Shown here in pieces: positions 1-7,481 of a stretch of 64,000 bases of DNA; within the stretch, counting starts at the first letter, position 1, and each line of letters starts with the position of its first letter. The position numbers and the translations under genes were made by a program. The DNA is from Thermus brockianus. Lineage in GTDB: Bacteria; Deinococcota; Deinococci; Deinococcales; Thermaceae. A model generated the notes under the pieces. That model searched no databases and was not told the DNA's origin. It was given only the letters and a program-made list of their open reading frames with translations. The stretch is taken from positions 1-64,000 of the forward strand of contig NZ_JAKEDV010000010.1 of assembly GCF_021462505.1 (NCBI RefSeq), read 5' to 3'.

Positions 1-46
1 GGGCCCTGGGGTCGGGGACTTGGGACAAGGCCTCGCGTAGGGTCAT
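1..46 (-). CDS. Transposase N-terminus, truncated by window edge (probably ISAs1-like)
   Basis: Reading leftwards from an ATG at 46, the 15 visible residues are MTLREALSQVPDPRA. The pattern leucine-rich helix followed by (I/V)PDPR resembles the N-terminus of ISAs1-type DDE transposases. A GAGGGGG Shine-Dalgarno sequence lies directly upstream. Only 15 codons are in the window, so the family is a guess from a short motif, and neither terminal inverted repeats nor a target duplication can be shown. Positions 47-146 look like its untranslated leader, with no other gene visible there. Confidence 0.45.
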   Translation of the reverse strand, partial: MTLREALSQVPDPRA

Positions 47-146
47 GCCCCCTCTTTACCCCAAGGCCGCACATCGGTCAAGTCTGTTCTAGCTCCTTGG
101 GGTTGGGCGACCGAGGAGGGAGTATCATAGGTTCCTACTTTCTGCC

Positions 147-175
147 ATTATAGCAATCTATATGTGTCTTGCCAA
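147..175 (-). promoter_or_regulatory. Strong sigma-A type promoter reading left
   Basis: On the minus strand, TTGGCA (170-175) and TATAAT (147-152) are separated by exactly 17 bases, close to the bacterial consensus. The predicted start is near 140, about 95 bases before the transposase ATG at 46. It is one of the best promoter matches in the window. It lies just beyond the stop of the KaiC-like gene. Confidence 0.7.
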
Positions 176-176
176 G

Positions 177-1001
177 TTAGTTTCCTAGGGGTGGCCCCAC
201 CTCCAAGAGCCCTTCTGGACGTATGTGAAGGTAGTGGGTCCGGGTGTCGTGGCCCGAGAGGCGGCACCCGTCTATCCGCAGGAAGCGCACCACCTCCCCC
301 AAGGGCACCCGGTAGAGCTTGGCCTGGGCGGGGTTCATCACCAGGAGCTTGGCCAGGACCACGGTGGCGTCCAAGATGTGGCTCACCGCATAGCCGCCGG
401 CGGCCTCGGCGGAAAGCTCTTCGTGGCCGGAGCGTTTCTGACTGACCATGACGGCGGTGAGGTCGTGGCGTTTGCTGAAGGCGTACACCTGCCGCACCAC
501 CTGCCGGGCGGCGATCTCCTTGGCCTCGTAAAGCCCGGTGAGGGAGTCCACCACCAGGTGGCGGGCGTTTTGGGCAAGGCCTTCCTCGAGGGTGGCGAAA
601 AGGGCCTGGAGGTCCTCGCGAAGGGCGGTATAGGTGGCGGCATCGGCGATGAGCACGTTCTCCAGGACCTTTTCCTTAAGCCCCATGGCCCTGGCCCGGA
701 GCTTCAAGCCCTGAACCAAGAGAGGGGCTGGGGTTTCCGTGGTGACGAAGAGCACGGCCTCGCCCCGTTCCGCCTGTTTAAGGGCGAACTGTTCGGCCAA
801 AAGGCTCTTCCCCGTGTCGGAAACCCCGGTGACGTGCACCGCCGCCCCTTGGGGAAAGCCCCCTAGGGGTTTGGGTTTGAGGGTGGTGGGGTCTAGGGTG
901 AAGAAAAGCTCGTCCAGGCCCTTTACCCCCGTGGGCACCCCTTTGAGCGGGGGGGCTTTGGCGGCAAGCTCCGAGGCGCTTTGCAGTTTGGGCTTCTGCA
1001 T
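177..1001 (-). CDS. KaiC-like RecA-superfamily ATPase
   Basis: The 274-residue product has a Walker A motif GVSDTGKS at residues 59-66, a following LFVTTET strand and a hydrophobic HLVVDSLTGLYE segment that fits a Walker B region. This is the single-domain KaiC/RadA-like fold. It lacks the second domain of true KaiC clock proteins and the zinc finger and Lon domain of RadA. The start at 1001 (MQKPKLQ) is preferred; in-frame ATGs at 1040 and 1076 would run into or past the luxS start. Its function is not known; single-domain KaiC-like ATPases are often signalling or DNA-linked. It is divergent from luxS across only 37 bases. Confidence 0.75.
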   Translation of the reverse strand: MQKPKLQSASELAAKAPPLKGVPTGVKGLDELFFTLDPTTLKPKPLGGFPQGAAVHVTGVSDTGKSLLAEQFALKQAERGEAVLFVTTETPAPLLVQGLKLRARAMGLKEKVLENVLIADAATYTALREDLQALFATLEEGLAQNARHLVVDSLTGLYEAKEIAARQVVRQVYAFSKRHDLTAVMVSQKRSGHEELSAEAAGGYAVSHILDATVVLAKLLVMNPAQAKLYRVPLGEVVRFLRIDGCRLSGHDTRTHYLHIRPEGLLEVGPPLGN

Positions 1002-1041
1002 GCCCTCATTTTCCCCCGAGATGGTGTGTAATGAGGGCATG
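999..1041. repeat. 12-bp inverted repeat containing both divergent start codons
   Basis: CATGCCCTCATT at 999-1010 is the exact reverse complement of AATGAGGGCATG at 1030-1041, with a 19-base spacer. Each arm carries the ATG of one gene (KaiC-like ATPase on minus, luxS on plus) together with the GAGGG just before it. It could be an operator for a dimeric regulator of both genes or an mRNA hairpin covering the initiation region. Confidence 0.7.
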
Positions 1042-1506
1042 GCCGAGGTGGAGAGCTTCGCCCTGGACCACACCAAGGTCCAGGCTCCTTATGTGCGCCT
1101 AGCGGGCAGGAAGCCCTTGGCAGGCGGGGTGGTGGAGAAGTACGACCTGCGGTTCGCTCAGCCCAACCGGGAAACCATTCCCACCGCCAGCCTCCACACC
1201 CTGGAGCACCTCCTGGCCGGGTACCTGCGGGACCACCTGGAAGGGGTCATTGACCTTTCCCCCATGGGGTGCCGGACGGGGTTTTACCTGGTGGCGGAAG
1301 GCCCCTTGGACGAGGAGCGGGTCTTGGTGGCCTTGGAGAGGGCCCTGCGCGACGTCTTGCTCCACCAGGGGCCCATTCCCGGGGCGAGCTTTAGGGAGTG
1401 CGGCAACTACCGGGACCACGACCTGGAAGGGGCTAAGGCTTGGGCGGAAAGGGTCCTGAAGGCGGGGCTTCGGGTGCAGCCCACGGTTCCCTTGGAGGGG
1501 CGGTGA
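1039..1506 (+). CDS. luxS: S-ribosylhomocysteine lyase LuxS
   Basis: LuxS cleaves S-ribosylhomocysteine into homocysteine and the AI-2 precursor DPD. The 155-residue product shows the metal site H53-x-x-E56-H57 (HTLEH) and C121 in ECGNYRDHDL, plus catalytic C78 in MGCRTG. The length is normal for the family, and the opening MAEVESF resembles the Deinococcus protein, which supports the start at 1039; an in-frame ATG at 1021 is the alternative. The stop overlaps the GTG of mtnN by four bases, so the two consecutive enzymes of the activated methyl cycle are translationally coupled. The start lies within an inverted repeat shared with the divergent KaiC-like gene. Confidence 0.95.
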   Translation: MAEVESFALDHTKVQAPYVRLAGRKPLAGGVVEKYDLRFAQPNRETIPTASLHTLEHLLAGYLRDHLEGVIDLSPMGCRTGFYLVAEGPLDEERVLVALERALRDVLLHQGPIPGASFRECGNYRDHDLEGAKAWAERVLKAGLRVQPTVPLEGR

Positions 1507-2165
1507 CGGCCTTCTTCGCCGCCGAGCCCGAGGAGGCGGGGGCCATCCGGGAGGCCCTGGGGGCGGGGGTGCTCCTGGAAGCCCCCTTTCCCCTTTACCG
1601 GGGCGAGGGGGTTTTGGTGGCGGAAACGGGCGTGGGCAAGGTGGCGGCGGCCATGGCCGTGGCCCACGTTCTCACCCGCTTCGCTCCCAAGGAGAGCTTC
1701 TTCCTGGGGGTGGCGGGGGCCTTGGACCCCGGGCTTAGGGCCCTGGACCTCCTTTTGGCGGAGCGGGCGGTGCAGTGGGATGTGGACCTCACCCCCTTTG
1801 GCCGGGCCCCGGGGGAGACCGCCCTGGGGGTGCGCTTTTTCCCCTCGGACCCCCACCTTTTAGAGCGGGCGGAAGGGGCGGCCTTGGCCCTGGGCCTGCC
1901 CTCGAGGCGGGGGGTGGTGGCTACGGGGGACCGGTTTCTGGCGGACCGGAAGGAGGCGGAAAGGCTTCGCGCCCTCCACGGGGCCCACGCCGTGGAGATG
2001 GAAGGGGCGGCTGCCCTCATGGTGGCCTACCGGTTCCGCCACCCCATGGCCTTGGTGCGGGCGGTGACGGACGGGGCGGGGGAGGGGGCGGAAGGGGACT
2101 TCCAGGCCTTTTTGCGGGAGGCCTCGAGGCGGCTCGGCCTCCTGGCCCGGGCCCTCGTATACTAA
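1503..2165 (+). CDS. mtnN: 5'-methylthioadenosine/S-adenosylhomocysteine nucleosidase
   Basis: The 220-residue product belongs to the purine nucleosidase/phosphorylase superfamily. VVATGDRFLAD and the conserved VEMEGAA segment (purine/ribose-binding Glu) followed by VRAVTDGAGE fit MtnN/Pfs. It would hydrolyse S-adenosylhomocysteine to adenine and S-ribosylhomocysteine, the substrate of LuxS encoded just before it. The GTG start at 1503 overlaps the luxS stop (GTGA). Futalosine hydrolase MqnB is a close relative, but linkage to luxS favours MtnN. The last codons (VY-stop) contain TATACT at 2158-2163, a candidate -10 for prs. Confidence 0.88.
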   Translation: MTAFFAAEPEEAGAIREALGAGVLLEAPFPLYRGEGVLVAETGVGKVAAAMAVAHVLTRFAPKESFFLGVAGALDPGLRALDLLLAERAVQWDVDLTPFGRAPGETALGVRFFPSDPHLLERAEGAALALGLPSRRGVVATGDRFLADRKEAERLRALHGAHAVEMEGAAALMVAYRFRHPMALVRAVTDGAGEGAEGDFQAFLREASRRLGLLARALVY

Positions 2166-2178
2166 GAGGGGGGTTCCA

Positions 2179-3102
2179 ATGCAAATCCGCCTCTTCACGG
2201 GTAACGCCCACCCGGGCTTGGCCCAAAGGATCGCCGAGGCCCTAGGCGTGCCTTTGGGCAAGGCCCTGGTGGACCGCTTCCCCGACGGGGAGATCCGGGT
2301 GCGGCTATTGGAGAGCGTCCGGGGGGACGACGTCTACCTCATCCAACCCACCTGTCCCCCGGTGAACGAGCACCTCATGGAACTCCTCCTCCTGGCGGAC
2401 GCCGCAAGGCGGAGCTCCGCCGGCCGCATCAACGCCGTCATCCCCTACTTCGGCTACGCCCGCCAGGACAAGCAGACGGAAGGGCGCGAGCCCGTGAGCG
2501 CCAAGCTGGTGGCGGGGCTTTTGGAGCGGGTGGGGGTCCACCGGGTCATCGCCATAGACCTCCACGCCCCCCAGATCCAGGGCTTCTTTGACATCCCCGT
2601 GGACCACCTCTCCGCCGTGCGCCTCTTCGCCCGCTACCTGCAGGAAAAGGGGTATGCGGAAAACGCCGTGGTGGTCTCCCCCGACGCTGGCCGGGCGGAG
2701 GAGGCCAGGCGGCTTGCCGAGCGGCTTGGGCTACCCTTGGCCATGCTGGCCAAGCGCCGCCACGGGCCCAAGGAAACCTCCGTCACCTACGTCATCGGGG
2801 ACGTGGAGGGGAAAAGGCCCCTCGTCATTGACGATATCGTCTCCACCGGCGGGACCATCCGGCGGGGGGTGGAGGCGCTTCTCCAGGCGGGGGCTTTGCC
2901 CGAGGTGGTGGTCATGGCCACCCACCCGGTCCTGGTGGGGGAGGCCCGGGAAAACCTAGCCCACCCCGCCATCCGGGAGGTGGTCTTCACGGACACCATC
3001 CCCCTCAGGGACGGGGGCTACACCGTGCTTTCCACCGCCGAGCTCCTCGCCCAAGCCATCCGCCACGTCCACACCAACCAATCGGTGAGTGCCCTCATCT
3101 AG
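2179..3102 (+). CDS. prs: Ribose-phosphate pyrophosphokinase
   Basis: This 307-residue enzyme makes PRPP from ribose 5-phosphate and ATP for nucleotide, histidine and NAD synthesis. It has the family opening LFTGNAHPGLAQRIAEALG, the DRFPDGE segment, the FGYARQDKQ ATP-binding motif, and the PRPP loop LVIDDIVSTGGTI. The start is ATG with an AGAGGGGGG Shine-Dalgarno sequence; TATACT at 2158-2163 may be its own -10 inside the end of mtnN. Gene order prs-rplY-pth is common in bacteria. Confidence 0.96.
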   Translation: MQIRLFTGNAHPGLAQRIAEALGVPLGKALVDRFPDGEIRVRLLESVRGDDVYLIQPTCPPVNEHLMELLLLADAARRSSAGRINAVIPYFGYARQDKQTEGREPVSAKLVAGLLERVGVHRVIAIDLHAPQIQGFFDIPVDHLSAVRLFARYLQEKGYAENAVVVSPDAGRAEEARRLAERLGLPLAMLAKRRHGPKETSVTYVIGDVEGKRPLVIDDIVSTGGTIRRGVEALLQAGALPEVVVMATHPVLVGEARENLAHPAIREVVFTDTIPLRDGGYTVLSTAELLAQAIRHVHTNQSVSALI

Positions 3103-3168
3103 GGGGATGTGGTAAGCTTTCCTTTGTGCGCCCCTTGGGGGGCAGGGTTTTGCGTGCGAGGAGGAGCC

Positions 3169-3792
3169 ATGGAGTACCGCCTAAAGGCCTATTACCGGGA
3201 GGGGGAGAAGCCCGCCGCGCTAAGGCGCGCGGGGAAGCTCCCCGGGGTCATGTACAACAAGAGCCTGAACCAGAAGGTCTACGTGGAACTGGGGGAGTTT
3301 GACAAGGTCTTCCGTCAGGCCTCCATCCACCACGTGATTGTCCTGGAGCTTCCTGACGGCAAGGAGCTGCCCACCTTGGTGCGCCAGGTGAACCTGGACA
3401 AGCGCCGCCGCCGTCCGGAGCACGTGGACTTTTACGTCCTCTCCGACGAGCCCGTGGAGATGTACGTGCCCCTTCGCTTCGTGGGTACGCCCCAAGGGGT
3501 GCGGGAAGGCGGGGTGCTCCAGGAGGTGCACCGGGACATCCTGGTGCGGGTTTCCCCCCGCAACATCCCCGAGTACATTGAGGTGGACGTTTCCGGCCTC
3601 GGCATCGGGGATAGCCTTCACGCCGCCGATTTGAAGCTGCCCGAGGGGGTAAAGCTCGCCATCTCCCCCGAGGAGACCATCGCTGCCGTGGTGCCCCCCG
3701 AGGACGTGGAGCGCCTGGCGGCCAAGGCGGCGGAGGCCCCCGCCGAGCCCGAGGTCATCAAGAAGGGCAAGAAGGAGGAGGAGGAGGCCTAG
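3169..3792 (+). CDS. rplY: 50S ribosomal protein L25/TL5 (CTC family)
   Basis: The 207-residue product is the long CTC form of L25, called TL5 in Thermus, which binds 5S rRNA. The N-terminal RNA-binding domain (about residues 1-90, with LPGVMYNK) is followed by the extra beta domain of general stress protein CTC. The C-terminal tail is lysine/glutamate-rich and ends in KKEEEEA. The start at 3169 has a strong GAGGAG ribosome-binding site; an upstream in-frame ATG at 3109 has none and would add residues absent from TL5. Confidence 0.94.
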   Translation: MEYRLKAYYREGEKPAALRRAGKLPGVMYNKSLNQKVYVELGEFDKVFRQASIHHVIVLELPDGKELPTLVRQVNLDKRRRRPEHVDFYVLSDEPVEMYVPLRFVGTPQGVREGGVLQEVHRDILVRVSPRNIPEYIEVDVSGLGIGDSLHAADLKLPEGVKLAISPEETIAAVVPPEDVERLAAKAAEAPAEPEVIKKGKKEEEEA

Positions 3793-3843
3793 CCTCCCCC
3801 CTTGGGGGCGGGGGGCTTGGGCTCCCCGCTTTCTTTTAGGGCC

Positions 3844-4410
3844 ATGTTCTTGGTGGTGGGGCAGGGCAACCCGGGGGAGCGCTACGCCCATACCCGGCAC
3901 AACGTGGGCTTCATGGTCTTGGACCGGCTGGGCCTATCCTTTCGCAAGAAGGGGGAGGCCCTTTTGGCCGAGGCGGAGGTGGGGGGAGAGCGGGGCTTTT
4001 TTCTGAAACCCCTCACCTACTACAACCTCACGGGCCAGGCGGTGGCCCCCTTGGCCCGCTTTTACAAAATCCCCCCAGAGCGCATCCTGGTGGTCCACGA
4101 CGAGATGGACCTCCCGTTGGGCCGCCTGCGCCTAAAGGCGGGGGGAAGCCCCGCCGGGAACCGGGGGGTGGCCTCCATCGCCGAGGCCCTGGGCACCTTG
4201 GCCTTTCACCGCCTAAGGGTGGGCATCGGCAAGCCCCCCGCCAAGGAGCTAGGGGCGGCCTACGTGCTTTCCCCCTTCGCCCCCGAGGAGCTTCCCCTCT
4301 TGGAAAGGGTGCTGGAGGCGGCCAAGGAGGCGGTGCTCTGCTGGGCAGAGAGGGGGCTTCTCCCCTGCGCCGACCGCTTTAACGGCCTGGACCTGCGGGA
4401 AAACCGCTAA
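3844..4410 (+). CDS. pth: Peptidyl-tRNA hydrolase
   Basis: Pth releases peptides from tRNAs that drop off ribosomes. The 188-residue product has GQGNPGERYAHTRHNVGF with the catalytic His in HNVGF, the conserved VHDEMDLPLGRLRLK segment with the catalytic Asp, and GGSPAGNRGVASI matching the substrate-binding GGSxGHNGL-type loop. The start MFLVVGQGNPG gives the standard N-terminus. It follows rplY by 51 bases and probably shares its transcript. Confidence 0.95.
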   Translation: MFLVVGQGNPGERYAHTRHNVGFMVLDRLGLSFRKKGEALLAEAEVGGERGFFLKPLTYYNLTGQAVAPLARFYKIPPERILVVHDEMDLPLGRLRLKAGGSPAGNRGVASIAEALGTLAFHRLRVGIGKPPAKELGAAYVLSPFAPEELPLLERVLEAAKEAVLCWAERGLLPCADRFNGLDLRENR

Positions 4411-5388
<978 letters not shown>

Positions 5389-5394
5389 GCGTTT

Positions 5395-5434
5395 GCCCCC
5401 TTTCCTGTAAACTACGGGCATAAGGAAAGGGGGC
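5395..5434 (+). promoter_or_regulatory. Inverted repeat that can sequester the ribosome-binding site of the next gene
   Basis: GCCCCCTTTCCT (5395-5406) and AGGAAAGGGGGC (5423-5434) are perfectly complementary over 12 bp with a 16-base loop. The right arm contains the AAAGGGGG Shine-Dalgarno sequence that precedes the ATG at 5440, so a transcript running in from ddl would hide it. TAAACT lies in the loop at 5408-5413. It may act as an operator, an attenuating hairpin or a terminator of ddl; there is no U-run. Confidence 0.55.
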
Positions 5435-5439
5435 GTTTC

Positions 5440-6231
5440 ATGGACATTTTGGAGCGGCTTGGCCTAAAGGGGCGGCGGGTTCTCCTCTTGCACCACGACG
5501 ACCTGGGGCTAACCCACGCCCAGAACGCCGCCTTTTTCGCCCTAGGCCTGCCCACGGGGAGCGTGATGGTTCCGGGGGCCTGGGCCTCCCAGGTGCGGGG
5601 GGTGGACCTAGGGGTCCACCTCACCCTCACCAGCGAGTGGGCGGCACCCCGCCTCCGCCCCCTGACGGGGGGGGAGAGCCTTAGGGACGAGGCGGGCTAC
5701 TTTCCGGCCACCCTCGAGGACCTCTGGCGGCGGGCCCGGGCGGAGGAGGTGGAAAGGGAGCTTCGGGCGCAGATTGAAGCGGCCAAGAGGCTCTTTTCCC
5801 CCACCCACCTGGACAGCCACCAAGGGGCGGTGCTCCGGCCCGACCTGGCGGAGATCTACCTGCGCCTGGCCGAGGCGCATGGCCTGGTGCCCTTGGTGCC
5901 GGATGGCCTCGAGGGCCTTGGGGTACCTGAGGCTTTTCTCCCCGAGCTGGAGCGGCTTTTGGCGGAATCCCCCTACCCCAAGGTGCGCTTCCTGGACGCC
6001 TACGGCGCCCCCCCCGAGGAGCGCCTTGGTTTTTACCTGAACCTGGCCCACCTGCCTCCTGGGCTTTACTACCTGGTGCACCACAGCGCCCTTCCCACCC
6101 CCGAAGGCCGGGCCCTTCCCGACTGGCCTAGCCGGGAGGCGGACTACTTCGCCCTCGCCCACCCCGAGGTGCGGCGGGTCCTGGCGGAGTTTCATCCCCT
6201 TACCTGGGCGGCGGTGCGGGAGGTCTTATGA
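5440..6231 (+). CDS. ChbG/YdjC-family carbohydrate deacetylase
   Basis: The 263-residue product has the family signature LLHHDDLGLTHAQNAAFF (metal-binding Asp next to the catalytic Asp), the DLGVHLTLTSEW block, and THLDSHQGAV with metal-binding histidines, plus YYLVHHSA near the end. Relatives remove acetyl groups from chitooligosaccharides such as diacetylchitobiose. The substrate here is not known, and the neighbours (transporter, GH2 glycosidase) do not point specifically to chitin. Its stop overlaps the next ATG (ATGA), so it opens a three-gene operon. Confidence 0.85.
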   Translation: MDILERLGLKGRRVLLLHHDDLGLTHAQNAAFFALGLPTGSVMVPGAWASQVRGVDLGVHLTLTSEWAAPRLRPLTGGESLRDEAGYFPATLEDLWRRARAEEVERELRAQIEAAKRLFSPTHLDSHQGAVLRPDLAEIYLRLAEAHGLVPLVPDGLEGLGVPEAFLPELERLLAESPYPKVRFLDAYGAPPEERLGFYLNLAHLPPGLYYLVHHSALPTPEGRALPDWPSREADYFALAHPEVRRVLAEFHPLTWAAVREVL

Positions 6232-7481
6232 AGCCTTGGCGCTATGCGGCGGGGCAGCTCGGCCTTACCCTGGTTTCCGAGAGCTTCGGCACCTATTTGG
6301 CCTTCTTTTACCTGGAGCGGCTTGGGCTTTCCGCCGCCTTCTACGCCCTGGCCCGGGGGGTGTACGCCCTTTGGGATGCCATCAACGACCCCCTCTTTGG
6401 CCACCTTTCCGACCGGACCAAGACCCCCTGGGGCCGGCGGCGTCCTTGGCTTTGGGTGGGCGTTCCCCTCTTCCTGTTGGCCTACCTCTTGGTCTTTTGG
6501 GTGCCGGGCTGGGCCAAAAGCCCCGGGGTGCTCCCCTACTACTTCGCCTTCGCCATCTTTCTCTACGAAACGCTGGCCACCGTGGTCTGGACCAACTACG
6601 GGGCGCTTTTCCCCGAGGTGTTTCGGGGCTTGGGCGAGCGGGCCCAGGCCGCCGCCTGGAAGCGGGGGACGGAGCTTTTCGGCCTCATTTTCGGCATCGC
6701 CCTCGCCCCCTTGGTCTACGCCCAAGTGGGCTTTGGCGGCATGGCCCTCCTCTTCGCCCTCCTGGCGGCGCTGGCCTTTACCCTTTTCCTGAGGGGCGTG
6801 GAGGAAGACCCTAGGGCGGGGAGTCCCCTTGGGCTTTGGGCCTCCTTCCGCCTGGTTTTGGGGAACCGGGCTTTCTGGGTGGCGGCCTTGGTGGGCCTCC
6901 TCTTTGAGTTCGGGCGCACGGTGATCCAGACGGGGATGGCCTTTTACGCCAAGCACAGCCTGGGTCTGCCCGAGGCGGCCACCAGCCTCCTCTTCGCCGC
7001 CGTCTTCCTGGTGGCCTTGCCCTCCGTCTTCCTTTGGGGCTTACTGGCCAGGCGGCTAGGGGGGAAGCGGGCCTGGCGGCTTGCCCACTTGGTCATGGGG
7101 TTGGCCGCCCTGTTCCTTTTCCTGCCCCAGGGACTAGGGTCGGCCCTCCTGGTGGGGGCCCTGGTGGGGGTGGGCTTCGCCGGGGTGCGGGTCACGGGGG
7201 AGGTGGTCATGGCCAAGGTGATTGACCTGGACGCCGAGCGCACCGGTACCCGGCGGGAAGGGGCCTACTACAGCCTGGTGGGCCTTCTGGGGCGGGCCTC
7301 GGGGGCCTTGGTGGGCCTGGCCTTCGCCCTCCTGGGCCCCCTTTTCGGCTACGTGAGCGGGGAGAACCCAGGGCCGAACACGGGCCTTGCCTTCCGGTTT
7401 TTGGTTTCCGTGATCCCCGGGGTGGCCATCCTCCTCGCCTACCTGCTCGCCGCCCTTTTTCCCCACGAGGTGCGGGAATGA
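6228..7481 (+). CDS. MFS transporter of the GPH (glycoside-pentoside-hexuronide) type
   Basis: The 417-residue product is hydrophobic, with about 12 predicted membrane segments. The loop DAINDPLFGHLSDRTKTPWGRRRPW is diagnostic of GPH-family sugar:cation symporters such as MelB and XylP. It probably imports a glycoside that the GH2 enzyme encoded next hydrolyses in the cytoplasm. Four-base overlaps with both neighbours indicate one operon. The substrate cannot be read from sequence. Confidence 0.85.
   Translation: MKPWRYAAGQLGLTLVSESFGTYLAFFYLERLGLSAAFYALARGVYALWDAINDPLFGHLSDRTKTPWGRRRPWLWVGVPLFLLAYLLVFWVPGWAKSPGVLPYYFAFAIFLYETLATVVWTNYGALFPEVFRGLGERAQAAAWKRGTELFGLIFGIALAPLVYAQVGFGGMALLFALLAALAFTLFLRGVEEDPRAGSPLGLWASFRLVLGNRAFWVAALVGLLFEFGRTVIQTGMAFYAKHSLGLPEAATSLLFAAVFLVALPSVFLWGLLARRLGGKRAWRLAHLVMGLAALFLFLPQGLGSALLVGALVGVGFAGVRVTGEVVMAKVIDLDAERTGTRREGAYYSLVGLLGRASGALVGLAFALLGPLFGYVSGENPGPNTGLAFRFLVSVIPGVAILLAYLLAALFPHEVRE

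Noticed and set aside
225-866. A 213-codon open frame opposite the KaiC-like gene
   Set aside because: It is antisense to a gene with clear ATPase motifs and is rich in Gly, His and Val as expected of a shadow frame.
177-1001. A circadian-clock role for the KaiC-like protein
   Set aside because: It has one ATPase domain, no KaiA or KaiB gene nearby, and Thermus is not known to have such a clock.
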